From positions 1,350,501 through 1,414,500 of the forward strand of contig JACGCM010001311.1 in NCBI GenBank assembly GCA_014058105.1: 64,000 bases of DNA. The letters run 5' to 3'. Origin of the DNA: Kingdonia uniflora (Eukaryota; Streptophyta; Magnoliopsida; Ranunculales; Circaeasteraceae). The notes under the pieces are model-generated. The model did not search any database. It was given only the letters and a program-made list of their open reading frames with translations, and was not told the DNA's origin. The position numbers and the translations under genes were made by a program. How positions within the stretch are numbered: position 1 is the first letter of the stretch; each line of letters starts with the position of its first letter. Of this stretch, positions 9,831-21,314 are shown one piece after another.

Positions 9831-10160
9831 ATCCTCGTTCTCTAGTAGCGAGAAAGGACTCTCAGATTGATACAGTGGCTCAAGAGGGGTCGAAGCTCAA
9901 AGTTGTACTGGGTAAGCTCAAAATCAGTAGGTTCAAGTGGGCTAACAGTAGGTCTGAAAAAGTTTAGAAGTCTCAAGCAAAAAAAAATGACTGGAATTGG
10001 CATGACCTCAGGAGATGGAGAAAAGTTAGCATCGGACGTGGAAGCACGTCCAATAATTGTAAAGGCTGCACCAATGTCCCTGAAGTCGAAGCCTGTGGTG
10101 GCTACATCCAGTAAATTAATTCAAAGGCATACGAAGAGGGTGTACTCGGTTATCAACAAG
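9831..10160 (+). pseudogene. E1 antisense gene: basic hinge exon
   Basis: Reads VARKDSQIDTVAQEGSKLKV, VLGKLKISRFKWANSRSEKV, then a Ser/Lys/Arg-rich stretch. E2 (minus, 24178 down) has VVERKESLLDEVVEEETELE, VLGELGLSRKKRVKSRSKKV in the same order. The very basic segment looks like a nuclear-localisation type hinge between the Transposase_28-like part and the coiled coil. A frameshift lies near 9970. Confidence 0.65.
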
Positions 10161-11137
10161 AGATTACAGAGAAGGGCTTTGTTTTTGATATCATCAGTCT
10201 CTGGTTGCTTTCATTTAAGGGTTACTTTGTATGGGCTGTCAGTTTTATCTTACCCAGAGCATGTTTTGTTCGAAGCTTTCATGTTCACGGATTTCCTTGT
10301 GTTGTTAGCTTGCCCGGGTTTGAGTATTTGCCTTCTTGTATACTATCCAGTCGCAGATTCTTTATCTCTGAGGGCTCCGCAGGATTTGAAAATTGGTTGG
10401 GGGTCCTCCTTGTATATTATCCAGTCGCTGATTCCTTTAATTTAAATTGCAAGTCATTTTTTAACATAAACACAAATGAATATTGCACAACTTTTTTCCC
10501 TTAATAATATAACCCCACAATTGCTACTATTATACACATTATCTTTTTAGGTATCTTTATTGATAGAATTATAAGCTCTAAATGGCAAGGGCTCTCATAA
10601 ACTTGAGGCAATGATAGTTCAAATCCATTTAGTTTTAATTGTAAAAGTATAGAAAAGACTCTTTAAGTAAACTAATATTATTTAATAAAATTTTGAAATT
10701 TATAATTGCGAGAAACGACTAAAATCATTGTTAATAATTGTGTCTAATACATCGACGTTTTTGCGTGACAGATAGCACGACTAGTCTGTATGTCAATTTT
10801 TTTTAGAATTACGACAAATTAGCAAGTTTGGCATCGTAAAATTGCGGCGCATAAAACAACGGATAAATAAATCGGAAAATAGAATAAATATAGCAAAAAT
10901 AATGACTCATATTTGTGTATATTTTTTGTGACGCATAAAGCGACTCATAAATGTGTCACAATTTTAACTAAAAATGACAAATATTACGATGTAGTTTACA
11001 GTCGTAATATTACGACGCATTTCAAGTCGAAAACATAAAACTTCTACAAAAGGAACGTCGCTTTTTTCGACTAAAATAAAAGTCACTTCAGCAAAATAAC
11101 GACTGACCTGCCCCATTGTATTTTTACTCATTTTGGC
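10161..11137. mobile_element. Probable insertion in the E1 antisense gene, with CACTA-like subterminal repeats
   Basis: E2's protein runs straight from the basic hinge to SGEVA, whereas E1 has about 950 extra bases here before the matching SGEVAASSKKRKVD (about 11170). The right half (10700-11110) is dense in short motifs such as ATTACGACGCAT, GACGCATAAAGCGACT and AAAACAACG in both orientations, as in subterminal regions of CACTA transposons. The left part has a near-duplicate (TATCCAGTCGC-GATTC at about 10345 and 10421). Clear ends and a target duplication were not found. ORFs at 10205-10504 are chance. Confidence 0.45.
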
Positions 11138-11357
11138 CTAGTGTGGTTTAAACTCTGTGACCACGGAGAGTGGGGAGGTGGCGGCGAGTTCAAAAAAGAG
11201 AAAAGTGGATGCTCTTGCTGCAGTGAGCGAGGTTAAGGAAGATGAGACCAATCTGATTATGGAGAATGAGTTGTTGGCTGAGGAGAATAAGTTGAGGATA
11301 GCTGCCTGAGAAGACTTTGGGGATTTGGACACGGCGGTGAAACTGGAGTTGTGTAGG

Positions 11358-11424
11358 GTAAGTATAACACTTTGATTTGTTCTATTTGTATTAAATCTTC
11401 GAACTGAGTTTCTTTTTGTGATAG
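11358..11424 (+). other. E1 antisense gene second conserved intron (67 bp)
   Basis: Donor GTAAGTATAAC at 11358; acceptor TTTTTGTGATAG ending 11424; followed by VSRVLKGIYLGFDD. E2 has a 74-bp GT-AG intron (minus, 23690-23617) followed by FALLVKGIWLGIEE. Same phase region and same neighbours in both copies. Confidence 0.65.
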
Positions 11425-13684
11425 GTTTCTCGTGTGTTGAAAGGAATCTACCTCGGGTTTGATGATGGGAAGAAGGTGCTCGAGAAGTAAATTCCTCAGC
11501 TCGAGGCAGATTTAGTGCAAGAGAGGGTGCGTTCGAGCTCTGAGATAAAAAACCTGAAGGATTTGTTTCAAGTAACTATGTTCGAGCTCGCAGGAGAGGC
11601 AAAAATGAATGTGGAGGAGGTTTCAGTTTCTCGTAATAATCTTGGTTAGAAACTCCATGAGGTTAGGTATTCTATGTCCGACATTTGTACTATAATGGGG
11701 GGGGGGGTAATTTGTGGAGGTTGAGGAGCCTAATGCAGAGGATGAGCCTGATGTTGAATATACCCCTCTGTTAGAGACTGTTAAAGGATTGGATGCGGTT
11801 TTGGCTAGGACTGAGTTAGAGAACCAAGGAAGGGAGGATGAGAAGGTAGATTTAAAACTGAAGTACTATTTATTTGGAATTGAGGTGTTTTGTTGTATGA
11901 AATACATTTGGAGGATAATTATTGAGCAGTCTAAGATATGCTATAAATATTGATTTATAGGAACTTAAAGGTTTGTGCCTCAGAATTGAGGATTTAGAAA
12001 AAGAGCTCGCTAGCAAAACTCTTCAGCAACTCTATTGACTTCACACATAGAGCTTCAGGTTAGAAAATAGATCAAAATTTTAGACTTGCTCTATATGTAG
12101 CTTTTATGGGGTTGGCATACGAGAATAGAGGAAAGTAATATAGGAGGAAAGATAGAAATCATTGTAGGTTGAAATTTTGTGGAGTGCGGGAAAAAGAATG
12201 AGAGCAAAAAAAATGTATACCTTAAAATGTGAGGGAATCAACTATTTCATCTGATTATGAGATGCAGATGATATTGCCACCAATGTTAAAAAGCATTGTA
12301 GCTTGAGGGCAAAGTAGCATCTCATTTTATTGGCTTGTGATATATATAACTATTTTTTAGATATGTGAGTAATGTAGTAAATTGTAGTATATTGATCATA
12401 TCTATGAAGTATCGTTGAATCAAACTATTTGTATAGTCCGAGTTAGAAAGTGTTCGATCGAGTAAATAACATGCTCTTCAATGAAATTATGAGTTTTCAC
12501 TCAAATTTGATAGGATTAAACATGCAAATGAAGATAGTGTGGATTAGTATGTCAAAGTGGAGATCAAGCTTGTTAAGGCAGAGAAGATTGTGAACGATTT
12601 GACCCATTAGATCAAAAGTAAGGATGCGGAAAAGGAAAAATTATAGGGGGAGCTAGTTAGAATTTAGAATGAAGTTGCAAAATTAAAGAGTACGGCTGAA
12701 TATTTGGGGGTAAAAGGTAAGGATGCGGATGTCTCGCAATATTTCATTAGAGTACTAGAGGTAGAAGTAAAAGAGTTGAAGGACAATGTTGTAAGTTTGA
12801 GGGGGAAAATGGATAGCAAAGAAGTTGAACTGGTTAAAGCGCGAGTTGATTTAGCAAGTGCCAAATGTGAAGTGGAGAAGCTGAATGAGACTGTTCAAGT
12901 AAAAGATGCTAGGTTTCGGAGTACTAAGAATAAATGTGGTAAACTTAATGAATGAGTGGCGAAGTTGAAGGTGGACTTGGCAAGTTCATATGCCATGAAG
13001 GCGGAGGTTATAGAGGGATCGAATAAGAGAAAGAGTGACGTCGAGATGGCAACTGCGAAGGGTGATGTAGTTAGTTGCCAAGCTTGAATTAAAGAGTTGG
13101 AGGTAGATTTGGTTATCATTCGAGCTGCCGTAGGGAAAGCTAATAAGCAAGCAAGAGAGAGTGCAGGTCATAGGTTAGAGATTTCTCTCATTAGAGAGAA
13201 AGACTTAAAAAAAGTTATCAAGAGAAATGATGAAATATTGAAGAACGCTAGTACTGGGGGAAGTAATATACATGAGGGGGAGTTGTTGGCATTGTATTAT
13301 AAAATCGAGGAGTTAAAAAAGAAAAATCGAGTTGACCAAGAGAAGTCTATGTGATTGGTGTCTGGATTGACTGATGTTGTGTCAGACTTAAAGGGATGCT
13401 TAGAGCGAGTAAAGTCCCATTACGTACATTTGGATAAAAATGATAAGAAACTTAAGGTGAATTTTGCTAAGTTGACTGTTCCGAACCGACATAGGATTTC
13501 CATGGAAGAGGTGCACTCAAGGAAAATAATGGTAGCAATTGCCTATTTTATAGAAGAAGTAAAGAGGCTTAAGTTCGAATGAGATACCTTGCATGACTGC
13601 GAGATATTCAAAGGTTGTATCTGTAATGCCAAAATAGATTGAGGTAACTGCCTGAACTCCATGGAAATTGGTATATGCTCCATT

Positions 13685-13689
13685 ACTAT
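13685..13689. repeat. E2 target site duplication, left copy
   Basis: ACTAT immediately before E2; the same five bases follow E2 at 28353-28357. A 5-bp duplication is normal for Ty3/gypsy integration. Confidence 0.93.
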
Positions 13690-14288
13690 TATAGGGACTT
13701 ATCCCTCGAGCTCATTCATAATCGAGCTCACAAAGCCCGAATTACCTTCGTCTCAGGCTCGCACAATCTCAGCACCTAACATTCCAGTCAAACATTCCAA
13801 ACAGCCCCACGACCTACTCAAAAACATGGGTCTAGCTAAACCCAGAAAATGTTATTTAGTCAAAGATACCTGTCTCCCACGAACTCGTCAGTTATACAGT
13901 CAACCGCCACTAACCACATTATTCGGAAGACGTGAGCATGACGAAGAGCTGTGGGAAACACCTATAAAATAAAAAAGTTCCAGAAGAGACAGGGGCCAGA
14001 AAAATTACTCAAAACCTCTTATTTATGAGATCAAAAACATTTATATATTCTAGAGATCACTTGTAATAAAGATATCCACTCCAAGCAATAAAGATACTTT
14101 TACAAAAATCCTCCATACGAGGTCGTGGTTTTTTTTACATATTCAAAGGTTTTCCACGCTAAAAATATCTGTAGAGTATTGTTACAGGTTCAAAGGTTTT
14201 CTAACTTTCTAGTAGAGTATTGTTACAGGTTCATTTGGTGTGATAGCTAATTCCTAATCTTATCGAGCTACGGAATTTGGCCATTACA
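13690..14288 (+). repeat. E2 5' LTR (family A)
   Basis: 599 bp, starts TATAGGGACTTATCC (the second base has decayed from TG) and ends GGCCATTACA. It is slightly longer than the 3' LTR because of a local 40-bp duplication containing GTAGAGTATTGTTACAGGTTC (about 14171 and 14213). CTATAAAAT near 13961 is a plausible TATA box and AATAAAGAT at about 14053 and 14087 a polyA signal. Confidence 0.95.
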
Positions 14289-14310
14289 TTTGGCACCGTC
14301 TGTGGGAAAG
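14289..14310 (+). other. E2 primer binding site
   Basis: TTTGGCACCGTCTGTGGGAA directly follows the LTR. The form TGGCRCCGTCTGTGGG is common in Tat-lineage elements; the primer tRNA was not determined. Confidence 0.85.
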
Positions 14311-14360
14311 ATTGTATTTCCACGATACCCTAAGGCAGTCTTTCATTGTAATTTCCAATT

Positions 14361-15721
14361 ATGGCTTCTTCCAGACGACAGGCCGCAGGAACTCAGCTCA
14401 AAATTTCTGTGGATCCGGGACAACTCACCGAGTTATGGGTGAATCTCCACGCAGAGGTAGAGAAACGCGCAGAACTCGAACTTCAATTAATAAAGGATCG
14501 TGAGCTCTGGGAGAAAGAGCTCGATGCGGAACGACAAGTTCGTTTGACAGTGCTCAAACGATACAAAGATCAGATGATGACGATGCAGACTGCACTCGAA
14601 TCTCTACAAATACTCAGCAGGCTTTTCCTGTCAAGGGTTAGGATAACCTTCCTGAAGCCTCCTGCATTTTAGCAAGGGAAAGATTGGGACCTCGGGAAGT
14701 CACCAGTAAAGCCTTTTCCAGGAATTCGCCACACGGACTGCAGCCTTCTATCTATCTGGGAGGAGAAGTCCAATCCGAAGTCAGTCGAGGTCACTAGATT
14801 CCCATCGGTCTGGAGGAAGACCAACGACCTCTACGTCAAGTCCTAGCAGGAGATCACATGAGTGAAGGTCTAGGAACCCATCATCCCCTGCCAGCACATC
14901 CAGCGATTCAACCAGCACGTCATTACGTCACAAAGGAACACATGGACCAACGAATTATGGTGTTGATCGAAGCACAAGTTTTGGGCACTACCGATGATAC
15001 GACAAAATTACAGGGGAGTCTGATTGCCAAAGAATTGTTCGATATGGAAGTACCGAAAGGTTTCCATACTCCCAAAATTCACAAGTACAAAGGTACAGAC
15101 CCGAAGGAGCATATCCAGCAATGCCGGGATTCATTGGGGTTTTACTCCAATCTCAACCACATTCTCTGCCATCTGTTCGCCACAAGTTTACAAGAAGAGC
15201 CACTCCGTTGGTTCTACTCTCTTTCGGAGGAATCGATCTATACATTTGATCAGCTACAGAAATAGTTCATCAAAATATATGCCCACAATAGAGGCAAGGA
15301 AGAGAACCTGTATTCTCTTATCGGTCTTAAGCAGTCACAAGGGTAAAAGCTCAAAGACTTCTCGAAGAAATTCCTAGATCTTGCAAGAAAAGTGGATAAC
15401 CTCAACAAAAAGACCGATGCTACCGCTTTTACCAATGCATTGCGACTCGATTGCAAAGCTAAGGAATATCTTTTCCTCAACAAGCCTGCGAATTTAGAGG
15501 AGATGATCACAAAAGTTAACAGTTACGTCAACTTGGACAGAATGATGTATGAGCAGCAAACGTCTACTAAGTCTATCCTCTCCACCAAAGTCCCATCTAA
15601 AGATCGAACCAGCGAGCCCAAGGAAGAACAGGGAGGTCAAAAATACACCAAGGGAGACACTGAGTGCCCTCGGAGAAGCGGTCTACCGAACAAACCCGTC
15701 CTTTCAAAGCTGAACGCTTGA
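14361..15721 (+). pseudogene. gag: E2 gag
   Basis: Starts ATG, MASSRRQAAGTQ, shared with E1's gag (MASKRPVTGV at 45655), so the start is supported. An N-terminal coiled coil (14400-14640) is followed by a frameshift. From 14858 the capsid-like Retrotrans_gag region reads VPKGFHTPKIHKYKGTDPKE, SLQEEPLRWFYSL, TFDQLQK, then stops at 15263 and 15345, and ends LNKPANLEEMITKVNSYVNL and a basic tail. Gag normally builds the virus-like particle. Three or more disabling changes. Confidence 0.9.
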
Positions 15722-16200
15722 TACTCCACTATTTTTCTGGTAATATTATAAGACACGCTCTACCGCACCTCCCGACCACTGTAACCCATCGAGAATCGAC
15801 CATTTTGCGTATACCATAAGGTAAATCATCATTCTACTGGCAATTGCCATGCTCTACAGTGGATGCTCGAACTCATTTTCAAGGAAGGACGGATGCTCAA
15901 ATACATCGTTAACCTGAAGTCGTACCAGGATGACAGCCATAAGAAGCAACTTGAAGTTGTTTAGGCCAATGAAAGAGCTAAGGAGAAACATCTCAACAAT
16001 ATGTACCTTAACAACATGATTAAATCAATCAGATCGCCAATACCAACCGATCGAAACGCCGAAGACTCCCAGAATACTGTGACCTTACACCTTAAGACAA
16101 AGAAGCCAAACTTCTTCCCGAGTCGAGCAATCGCCGACTCGAGATATCTTTCAAGGATTGCGATTCTATCCATATCAAGTATCCACATCATGATGCGCTA
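15722..16200 (+). pseudogene. E2 gag-protease linker
   Basis: Frames here give HKVNHHSTGNCHALQWMLE and IFKEGRMLKYIVNLKSYQDD, the region where related elements have an H-x-D/N-HxTxxC-type knuckle followed by a helix. E1's homologue is HHKENHHENDNCYALHRLLE. The 15961-16201 frames on either strand are shadows. Confidence 0.7.
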
Positions 16201-16640
16201 GTCATAATGCTCAAGATGAAACAATTTGTCCAGCACACAATGATGATTGATATTGGAAGTGATATTGAGATTCTTTTTTAGAGTACGATCGACCAGATGG
16301 GCCTGGCCGACCAAGTCATTCAGAGCGATACCAACGTCAACGGATTCAATGGCTCCAGGGAAGAACGAGTAGGCAAGATCATTTTACCTATTGCAGCAAG
16401 ACCAGCCACAATCGACATCATTTTCTACATCATCAATGCCAAGTCTCTCTATCTTGGGATCATAGGCCGTTGCTGGATACACTATATGGAAGCAATTGCT
16501 TCCACCTATCTTCAAGCACTCCGATTCAAGCATGACAATGGTATTTATGAGATCAGAGGTTGTCAGAAACTTTCTCGAGCTTGCGAAAATACTATTTTCG
16601 CCATCCTCAATACTTCAGACAGATTGGCCGAATAACAATT
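16201..16640 (+). pseudogene. E2 aspartic protease
   Basis: Reads MMIDIGSDIEILF in place of the catalytic DTGS motif, so the Thr is lost, and a stop follows. Downstream NGFNGSREERVGKIILPI and LYLGIIGRCWIHYMEAIAST are the flap and C-terminal LGR-W boxes of gypsy proteases. It would process Gag-Pol. Dead copy. Confidence 0.85.
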
Positions 16641-16749
16641 ACAGAAAGTTGATCACCTCAATGATCAATCACCAACGGAGGAGCCCACAAAATATGTCAA
16701 CATTGATGGACCCGACAGAGGTACATTCATCGGAACCAAGCTAGTTCTG

Positions 16750-18180
16750 CAGGAGAAAGATGATCTCATCCAATTCCTACAACTGAATCGAGATGTTTTC
16801 GCCTGGTCTTTTGTAGAGATGCCTTGAGTTGACCCAGCCATGGCTTGTCACAAGTTAGCCATCAACATCAATGCCACAACGGTCAAACAGAAATAACGAT
16901 GACTTTCACCTCGCCTTCGAGATGAAGTCAACATCGAGATCAAGAAATTAATCAAGGTAGGATTCATTCGAGACGCAAAATATCCAGACTGAATATCCAA
17001 CATTGTCTCTGTCCCAAAGAGGAACATAAAGGTCTGCGTTTTCTTAGATTTTACTGATCTAAACAGACACACCCCAAAGGACGGTTCCCTCTTCCTAACA
17101 TTCATCAGATTCTCGATTCTATTGCGGGCCATGATATCCTATCAATGATGGATGCTGCCTCAGGATATAATCAAATTCCACTTCTGGAAGAAGATCAAGA
17201 TAAGACAACATTCATCACGGAAAGCGGTCTTTACTGTTGCAAAGTCATGCCTTTTGGGCTCAAGAATGCAGGAGCCACATATCAATGATTAATGACTGCT
17301 ATATTCAAAGTACACCTGGGAAAAATTGTTGAAGTCTATATCGATGATCTCTTGTGCAAAAGCATTCAGTCAGATAATCACATCTCCAATCTCAACACAA
17401 TATTCAACATCCTTCGATCTTACAGAATGCATCTCAACCCAGATAAATGTCAATTTGGGGTACATTCTGGCCTCTTCCTAGGCCACCTCATCAGCAAGAA
17501 AGGGATTGAGACCGATCCTGATCAAATTCGCGCTCTCCTCGACATTCCTTCACCAAAGACAACGAAAGACGTTTAAAAACTCGCCGGCAAGATTGCCGCC
17601 ATCAACCGTTTTGTCTCTAAATCTTCAGACAGCTGCCGCTGGCTATTCCAATTACTCCAAGGCTGTACCAAATAAGGAAAGGTCTAACCAACTGTAGAAG
17701 TCACGTGGATACTAGAATGCGAATTAACTTTTTAGGATCTCAAAATCTATTTGGGGTGGTCTCCCATAATGAGCACACCGGTAGGTAATAAGGAACTGAT
17801 AATCTACCTCGTAGCCACATACACTTTTCTCAGCTCGATTCTCATTCGCCTGGAATGGAAAATCGAGAAACCAATCTTCTTCATCAGCAAAATGCTTACA
17901 CCAGCAGAAACAAGGTACTCTAAAATTGAGAAACTTTTTCTCACCCTTATTTATACATCGCAGAAACTCAAACACTACTTCCAAGCACATTCCGTCAAAG
18001 TGATGACAAACTACCCACTTCGAGAAGTTTTGTCCAAAAAAGAGAAGTCAAGAAGAGTGCAACAATGGTCAGTCAGTTTGGGAGAACATGATATCAAGTT
18101 CGAACAGCGTCATTCCTAGAAAGGTCTGGCCGTTGCCAATTTTATCGTAGATTTTCTAGTGGAAGATCCCGAGTAGGAGG
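16750..18180 (+). pseudogene. pol: E2 reverse transcriptase and first RNase H
   Basis: In order: ACHKLAININ (16845), VGFIRDAKYPD, a disrupted RVCVDFTDLN block (17035), SMMDAASGYNQIPLLEEDQ (17142), VMPFGLKNAGATYQ, the catalytic VYIDDLL at about 17335, KCQFGVHSGLFLGHLISKKG, then TPAETRYSKIEK and QAHSVKVMTNYPLREVL of the Ty3-type RNase H. Stops at 16827, 16895, 17286 and elsewhere, and a frameshift near 17090. Confidence 0.92.
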
Positions 18181-18229
18181 AGCATGACCCAGACCTTATC
18201 GAAAGCACGCCAGAAAGTCCAACTCCCAA

Positions 18230-18690
18230 GCCCTTCAATGAACGGGCTGACTGGATCACTACGTCAGGGTGGAAGCTTCTCACAGATAGATCTTCAGAGT
18301 CAGGAATCGGGATCATTTTGATTACCCCTTCCAATGACAGAATTGAGAAATCAATCCTCTTGGATTTTGAGGCCTCAAATAATGTCACCAAGTATGAAGC
18401 TCTCATTCATGGATTCGACCTCACACTCGAGCTCGATGTCCCCAAACTCTTAGTTTACACAGATTTATTACTCATCGTCCATCATTATTCCGAGCAATTC
18501 AAGAGGAACGGGAAGATGATCGAATACGCAGCCCTCGTTACAGATAGGATGAGTAAGTTTGCGAAAGTAACCCTCGAATATCTTCCTCAAGGTGAGAACA
18601 GACAAGCCAATTCCTTGGCGTATCTAGCCGGGGTCTTGGGTACAGAAGCTCGATATCTCCCGATTGAAATCATTTCAACCCCCAGCATTG
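18230..18690 (+). pseudogene. E2 second RNase H (aRNH), hallmark of the Tat lineage
   Basis: WKLLTDRSSESGIGIILITP, then ASNNVTKYEALIHGFDLTLE, VYTDLLLIVHHYSEQF, and YLPQGENRQANSLAYLAG: the D-E-D-(H/N) order of a second, archaeal-like RNase H. The first metal-binding motif reads DRSS where E5 has DGSK and E1 DGSAG. Acquisition of this extra domain between the first RNase H and the integrase is established for Tat elements. Confidence 0.85.
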
Positions 18691-18759
18691 GCCGTATCTC
18701 TGTATGCACGATCAAGATTGGGGGCGATAAAGGGGGATACGATGATTGGCAAAAGCCTA

Positions 18760-19997
18760 TCTTAGCCTACCTCGGTGTCGACAACAAGTGCAATGGACCG
18801 CTCCCAGCAGATCTGAAAGAACACCGACAACTAATCTATAACTTGAAGCGTTATATTACTCAGAACGGTATTCTTTACCGTCTATCCATTACAGGGCCTT
18901 ACCTCAAATGCCTTTCAAAATCAAAAATAGACGAGCTACTCCGCAAGTTACACGAAAGAACCTGTGGCTCCTACGCCGCAGGTAGATCATTAGCGAACCG
19001 AGCAATAACACATGGAGTATTCTGGCCTGGCATGCGCAAGCAAGCAGAAGAGTATTCCCGTAAATGCGGCACCTGCCAGAGACATGGAAGTATAATATGC
19101 GCCCCTGCGCTCGAGCTCCATGCAAACAAGGTTTTTTGGCCATTCAAAAGATTGGCACTAGACCTCGTCGGCGAAATCCCTAACTCTCCAGGTAATCGCC
19201 GCCCCCTACTCGCAGCTACTGATTACTTTACAAAATGGGTAGAAGCAACTCCATAATGTTGAACCAGAGAAGAAGAGGTCATCTCTTTTATCTGGAACCA
19301 CATAATCACTCAATTCGGGATCCCCCACCTAATTCGTATCGATAACGGCCCCCAAATCATGGGAGAAATGGTCGTAACCTTCCTAAATCACCACAATATT
19401 ATCCATTCACCATCAAATCTATACTATCCCCAAGGCAATGGCCAAGCCGAAATCACCAACAAGACGATTGTGGATGGACTTAATAAGCGGCTTCACACAC
19501 AGAAAAAAGGAAATTGGTTTCGCGAATTACCCCACATCCTATGGGCATATCGAACCACTCCCCGACAGTCTACCGGGTGTACCCTATTCCTCCTTACTTA
19601 TGGTACTGAGGTAGTCATTCCTTTTAAATATCATCATCCAGTTCGTGATCACGAGCTAACTGACAAGGAAAATGAGTTTAAATTGGCTTGAAGCCTCAAT
19701 ATGATAGATGAGACCAGGGAATGCTTCATCGTTAACCTAGGTCGATATCATCATATGCTTGCCAAGTCTTATAATAACCGAGTCAGGAGCCATAATTTCC
19801 AAATTAGAGATCTCGTCCTATGAGAAATCCCTCAACATTGCAAAGAGCCTTACACAGGAAAATTAGCCAACAATTGGGAGGGTCCATTCATTATCACAGG
19901 TCCCTTAGGTTTGGGATCATAATGTCTCATGATAGAAGAGGGAGTCCCCATTTCAAATCCTTCGAACACTAGATGACTGAAACGATACTATCGTTAG
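18760..19997 (+). pseudogene. E2 integrase
   Basis: HHCC region: LHERTCGSYAAGRSLANRAI, WPGMRKQAEEYSRKCGTCQR. Catalytic core: LALDLVGEIPNSPG and ATDYFTKWVEA (first D), LIRIDNGPQ (second D, about 19335), YYPQGNGQAEITNK (E, about 19445), then RTTPRQSTGCTLFLLTYGTE and a C-terminal WEGPFIITGPLG to LKRYYR. Stops at 19255, 19260, 19689, 19821 and others. Confidence 0.92.
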
Positions 19998-20149
19998 TCG
20001 TCTTACTACATTTCAATGTTTCGTTGCTTGTTTTCAATTCCAAAAGTAGGATTCTTATCTCCATCCAATGTAAATTCTGAACTTATCAATTAAAGTTTTT
20101 TGTATAATGCCATTCTCTTTAAAAAATAGTCGTCCACATTCTACAGATT

Positions 20150-21300
20150 AAAGCATAGATAATGCTAGCTTACAATAAACATTTCCCAAGTTCAATCAAG
20201 GAACTTGATTGGCTTCTTTTTCTACATATCTGTGAGGGTGGCAAGTGTGAAAACCTTTTCCACTTTAAAGAACCAAGCAAGAGATAAGACAAAGGTAATA
20301 CTAGTCTTCATCTTTTGCAACTTGTTTGGTCCACTTCAGTAGGCTGGATCGAGGATAACACTTGGTTCAGCTGAATCTTTACATATCTGTGAGGGTGGTA
20401 AGTGTGAAAACTTGTTCCACTTCAAAGAGCCAAACATGAGATAAGACAAAGGTAATACTAGTCTTCATCTTTTTTCAACTTGTTTGGTCCACTTCAGTAG
20501 GCTGGATCGAGAATAACACTTGGTTAAGCTGAATCAATACATATATTCGAGGGTGGCAAGTGTAAAAACTTGTTCCACTTCAAAGAGCCAAACAAGAGAT
20601 AAGATAAATGTAATACTAGTCTTCATCTTTTACAACTTGCTTGGTCCACTTCAGTAGGCTGGATCGAGGATAGCACTTGGTTCAGCTGAATCTTTACATA
20701 TCTGCGAGGGTGGCAAGTGTGAAAACTTGTTCCACTTCAAAGAGCCAAACATGAGATAAGACAAAGGTAGTACTAGTCTTCATCTTTTACAACTTGTTTA
20801 GTCTACTTCAGTAGGCTGGATCGAGGATAATACTTGGTTTAGCTAAATCTATACATATCTGTGAGGGTTGCAATTGTGAAAACTTGTTCCACTTCAAAGA
20901 GCCAAACAAGAGATAAGACAAAGGTAATACTAATCTTCATCTTTTACAACTTGTTTGGTCCACTTCAGTAGGCTGGATTGAGGATAATACTTGGTTCAGC
21001 TGAATCACTACAGCTCTGCGATTGTGACAAGTGTAAAAACTTATCTCACATCAAAGATACAACCAGGCATAAGATAAGGCAAAGGTGATACTAGCTTTCA
21101 TCTCTTTCAATATGTCTGTGTCATTTCAATAAGCCTAGATCAAGGATAACACTTGGTCTAGCTACCCCTCTACATTTCAGCGATTAGGACGAATGTAAAA
21201 ATTTATTTTATATCAAGGATCCCACCCGACACAAGATAAGGCAATGGTCATACTAGCTTTCATCTATAACAATGTGTCTACAATAATTTTACTTATTTTC
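20150..21300 (+). repeat. 157-bp tandem array in the E2 3' region (about 7 copies)
   Basis: The anchor ACATATCTGTGAGGGTGG starts at 20224, 20381, 20539, 20696 and 20853 (spacing 157-158), then diverged copies at 21010 and 21172. Each unit also holds AGATAAGACAAAGGTAATAC, CTTGTTTGGTCCACTTCAG and GGCTGGATCGAGGATAACAC. The array lies between pol and the antisense gene, the place where Tat/Ogre elements are known to carry variable tandem repeats. E1 has only eroded remains at 28470-28680. Confidence 0.93.
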
Positions 21301-21314
21301 AGGTCAAAATCATA

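Larger units (their letters stand above)
11138..13689 (+). pseudogene. E1 antisense gene: coiled-coil region
   Basis: A series of frames rich in Glu, Lys, Leu and Val with heptad-like spacing: EVKEDETNLIMENELLAEEN (11230), LKGIYLGFDDG (11430), EEPNAEDEPDVEY (11725), KELKDNVVSLRGKMDSKEVE (12765), KADLASAK-like repeats, and a C-terminal MVAIAYFIEEVKRLKFE (13535). E2's minus-strand frames 23616-21315 align along it (VKGIWLGIEE; VIVAYFEEEVKKLESERD). It is interrupted at 13689 by E2 and finishes at 28353-28460. Several stops and frameshifts. Probable role: an oligomerising tail of the antisense-encoded protein; function unknown. Confidence 0.65.

Noticed and set aside
10205..10504. Hydrophobic plus-strand ORF that resembles a membrane protein
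   Set aside because: It lies in the inserted DNA of E1's antisense gene, has no conserved copy, and the hydrophobicity comes from T-rich composition.
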